Shown here one piece after another: positions 7,467 through 8,999 of a stretch of DNA of 8,999 bases (positions within the stretch are counted from its first letter, which is position 1; every line of letters begins with the position of its first letter). The notes under the pieces were generated by a model that was not told where the DNA came from, made no database searches, and saw only the letters and a program-made list of their open reading frames with translations. Location: assembly GCA_002701555.1 (NCBI GenBank), contig NZVS01000004.1, forward strand, positions 1-8,999, in the 5' to 3' direction. Made by a program: the position numbers and the translations under genes. Source of the stretch: Alphaproteobacteria bacterium. Lineage in GTDB: Bacteria > Pseudomonadota > Alphaproteobacteria > Micavibrionales > Micavibrionaceae.

Positions 7467-8575
7467 GCGATAAAGACAACACTAAAATTCTGCTTAGTAG
7501 CGGAGGCACAGGCGGACATGTTTTTCCAGCGATTGCTTTGGCAAGTGATCTCATGTCACGTGGTTTCGAGGTTCATTTCGCAACAGATACGCGTGGTCAA
7601 AGTTATCTAAAAAACCAAAGTGGGCTGGAATATACAGTTCTTCCTTCAGCTGCTCTTGGCGCAGGTGTCGGGAGAAAACTTATGTCGGTTTTCAACATGG
7701 GGCGCGGCTATCTTGCAGCTAAAAAGCTTTTAAAAAAATTCCAACCTGACATAGTTGTCGGTTTCGGTGGATATCCCTCTGTTCCGGCTGTGTTAGCCGC
7801 CCAGCGCGCGAAAATTCCTACAGTATTACATGAGCAAAATGCCATATTAGGAAAGGCCAATCTTTATCTGGCACCTAAAGCACAGCGAATAGCTTTGTCG
7901 CTTCCGGGGGGGAAGGGTCTTGAAGACATAGATCTTATCCGGGCAGTACATACAGGAAACCCTGTAAGACCTGAAATTTCTAATCTTTATACAAAGCCTT
8001 ATCCAACTTTACAGCATGACGGGCCATTACATGTCCTTGTTTTTGGCGGCTCCCAAGGTGCAAGTATTTTCAGCGAAGTGCTTCCAGAAGCTTTGCGTCT
8101 TTTGCCGGAGACTTATCGCTCCCGAATACGAATAGTTCAGCAATGCCGTACCGAAGAAGAAATTGGGAAGTTGCAAAAGATTTACAGTGAAATGAATATC
8201 CCCTCAGAATGCGCTTTGTTCTTTAATGATATGCCGGAAAGACTGGCATCCACTCATCTTGTTATTGCGCGGTCCGGTGCAAGCACAGTCGCCGAATTAA
8301 GTACTGCTGGCCGTCCTGCTATATTTGTGCCCTATCCGCATCATGCTGACCAACAGCAAATGCGAAATGCCGAGGCAGTTGCAGAAAAAGGCGGTGCATG
8401 GGTTATGCCTGAAAGCGGGTTCACTGCGCAGGCACTAGCAACCAGACTGGAAACTTTCCTTCAACACCCTGAAACACTTTTTAAAGCAGCAGAAGGCACG
8501 CGTGATGCAGCAAGACCTGATGCAGCAAGAAAGCTGGGCAATCTGGTAACTGCAATTGCCCTTGGTTGGAATTAA
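7463..8575 (+). CDS. murG: UDP-GlcNAc:lipid I N-acetylglucosaminyltransferase MurG
   Basis: Peripheral inner-membrane GT28 glycosyltransferase that adds GlcNAc to lipid I to make lipid II. The 370 residues contain the N-terminal glycine-rich loop GGTGGH (14-19), GFGGYPSVP, HEQN (123-126), the linker GNPVRPEI, the second glycine-rich loop GGSQGA (195-200), SGASTVAEL with Glu278, the expected ribose-binding glutamate, and PYPHHADQQQ. All key family motifs are present and length is typical. The start overlaps the ftsW stop as ATGA; only AAGGA at 7445-7449 (13 bases away) and a short CAGG just before the ATG could serve as ribosome binding site, so coupling to ftsW is likely. The C-terminal helix has a small in-frame duplication. 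The TAA overlaps the stop of the opposite-strand gene, and murC does not follow. Confidence 0.97.
   Translation: MSDKDNTKILLSSGGTGGHVFPAIALASDLMSRGFEVHFATDTRGQSYLKNQSGLEYTVLPSAALGAGVGRKLMSVFNMGRGYLAAKKLLKKFQPDIVVGFGGYPSVPAVLAAQRAKIPTVLHEQNAILGKANLYLAPKAQRIALSLPGGKGLEDIDLIRAVHTGNPVRPEISNLYTKPYPTLQHDGPLHVLVFGGSQGASIFSEVLPEALRLLPETYRSRIRIVQQCRTEEEIGKLQKIYSEMNIPSECALFFNDMPERLASTHLVIARSGASTVAELSTAGRPAIFVPYPHHADQQQMRNAEAVAEKGGAWVMPESGFTAQALATRLETFLQHPETLFKAAEGTRDAARPDAARKLGNLVTAIALGWN
8504..8530 (+). repeat. Short in-frame tandem repeat in the 3' end of murG
   Basis: A perfect 12-base unit, GATGCAGCAAGA, occurs at 8504-8515 and 8519-8530, separated by CCT (period 15). It encodes DAAR-P-DAAR near the MurG C-terminus. 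The 15-base period keeps the frame, as expected for a tolerated slippage duplication in a surface helix. Confidence 0.8.
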
Positions 8576-8967
8576 TTAAAGGCCGCTCCAAAAATAACAG
8601 TTGCCTGATCTTCAATTTTTTCAAAAGTAATTTGACGTTTGTCGGAGTTCTGACTGACTGCTGCAAAAAAGGATGCATTTACACTAGATTGTGAATGACC
8701 GTATTTATCGATTTCTTGCATGATGGCTTGGGCGCTCTCGCTATGACCTGAAGATGCAAGACCGAATGAAAAGGGAAAATCGTCTCCCGGCTGAACTGCA
8801 AAAGCAAAGCTGTCTTTTGGTCTGGCTGCCATATGGGCAGAAATATCGGCTACTGTGTCATCTATGCGTTTTTGGTACCGCTGTTCAATTTCTTCGGGAT
8901 GTTTCAGATACTCATAACCTCCCAATTTTTCAGAATGTAGAAGTGGGTCTTCTGTGACATCAGGCAT
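8572..8967 (-). CDS. Hypothetical protein of 131 residues, convergent to murG
   Basis: I do not recognise this protein. The reading frame is open for 131 codons, starts at ATG 8967-8965 and is preceded by a well-placed AAGGAG 6 bases upstream, so I take it as real. It has no Cys, no Trp, no signal peptide and no membrane segment, and looks acidic and cytoplasmic. Visible features are a charged, likely helical N-terminal half (about 24-48), a Phe-rich block around 53-69 with AVQPGDDFPFSFGL, a Ser/Gln/Ala-rich middle (72-106), and a likely beta-type C-terminus (RQITFEKIEDQATVIFGAAF). The stop codon overlaps that of murG, so the two genes face tail to tail, and it is not part of the cell-wall operon. 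No link to peptidoglycan synthesis can be claimed. The opposite-strand ORF at 8754-8957 lacks a comparable ribosome site and is treated as a shadow. Confidence 0.72.
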   Translation of the reverse strand: MPDVTEDPLLHSEKLGGYEYLKHPEEIEQRYQKRIDDTVADISAHMAARPKDSFAFAVQPGDDFPFSFGLASSGHSESAQAIMQEIDKYGHSQSSVNASFFAAVSQNSDKRQITFEKIEDQATVIFGAAFN

Positions 8968-8973
8968 GGTATT

Positions 8974-8979
8974 CTCCTT
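8974..8979 (-). promoter_or_regulatory. Strong ribosome binding site of the convergent hypothetical gene
   Basis: On the - strand this reads AAGGAG, 6 bases before the ATG at 8967. It is the best-spaced Shine-Dalgarno site in the window and decides both the strand and the start of the unknown gene. Confidence 0.75.
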
Positions 8980-8999
8980 ACAAAATTATATACAAAGTA

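Noticed and set aside
8754..8957. 67-codon + strand ORF downstream of murG
   Set aside because: It lies fully inside the - strand gene, has no good ribosome site, and its product is an unstructured-looking mix with no motif. The opposite frame is longer and has a strong ribosome site.
8985..8990. TATAAT on the - strand as a -10 promoter element for the hypothetical gene
   Set aside because: A start site about 7 bases downstream would fall inside the AAGGAG ribosome site and remove part of it. The -35 region would lie outside the window, and the area is simply AT-rich. It cannot be supported from this sequence.

Overview
The window is a stretch of a chromosomal dcw (division and cell wall) cluster on the + strand, almost certainly from an alphaproteobacterium. 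Four things point there: the FtsL layout (one membrane helix, a coiled coil, an 'EWAYLNRP' block and a long tail), the 'GTSGKSS' P-loop of MurE, the 'LNLFRY' and 'HHHFEKSGW' signatures of MraY, and the 'LHLLPAKGMTLPFISYGG' block of FtsW. The meso-diaminopimelate signature of MurE (DNPR) shows Gram-negative type peptidoglycan. GC is roughly mid-40s percent by rough count, low for free-living alphaproteobacteria. I cannot name a genus.

Layout, left to right: the 3' end of rsmH (1-104), ftsL (101-565), ftsI (562-2283), murE (2280-3743), murF (3740-5194), mraY (5201-6286), ftsW (6309-7466) and murG (7463-8575), followed by a convergent, unrecognised 131-codon gene on the - strand (8572-8967). The last 32 bases hold the upstream region of that gene. 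There is no non-coding stretch above 32 bases, no RNA gene, no mobile element and no CRISPR array.

The genes form one working unit. MurE adds meso-diaminopimelate and MurF adds D-Ala-D-Ala to the cytoplasmic UDP-MurNAc peptide. MraY moves the product to undecaprenyl phosphate (lipid I) and MurG adds GlcNAc (lipid II). FtsW polymerises lipid II and FtsI cross-links the strands at the septum, with FtsL as the bitopic scaffold and activator. Five of the seven gene junctions in the + strand run are 4-base ATGA stop/start overlaps, so the run is very likely one transcript with coupled translation. The two exceptions are the starts of mraY and ftsW, both polytopic membrane proteins.

The main departures from the usual alphaproteobacterial order are that murD is absent between mraY and ftsW (only 22 bases lie there), and that the cluster stops after murG. 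In place of murC-murB-ddl-ftsQ-ftsA-ftsZ there is a tail-to-tail unknown gene whose stop codon overlaps that of murG. Nothing here looks like a wholly new system. The points worth a second look are the missing murD, the cluster break with its orphan gene, and two unusual residues in a conserved FtsW motif.
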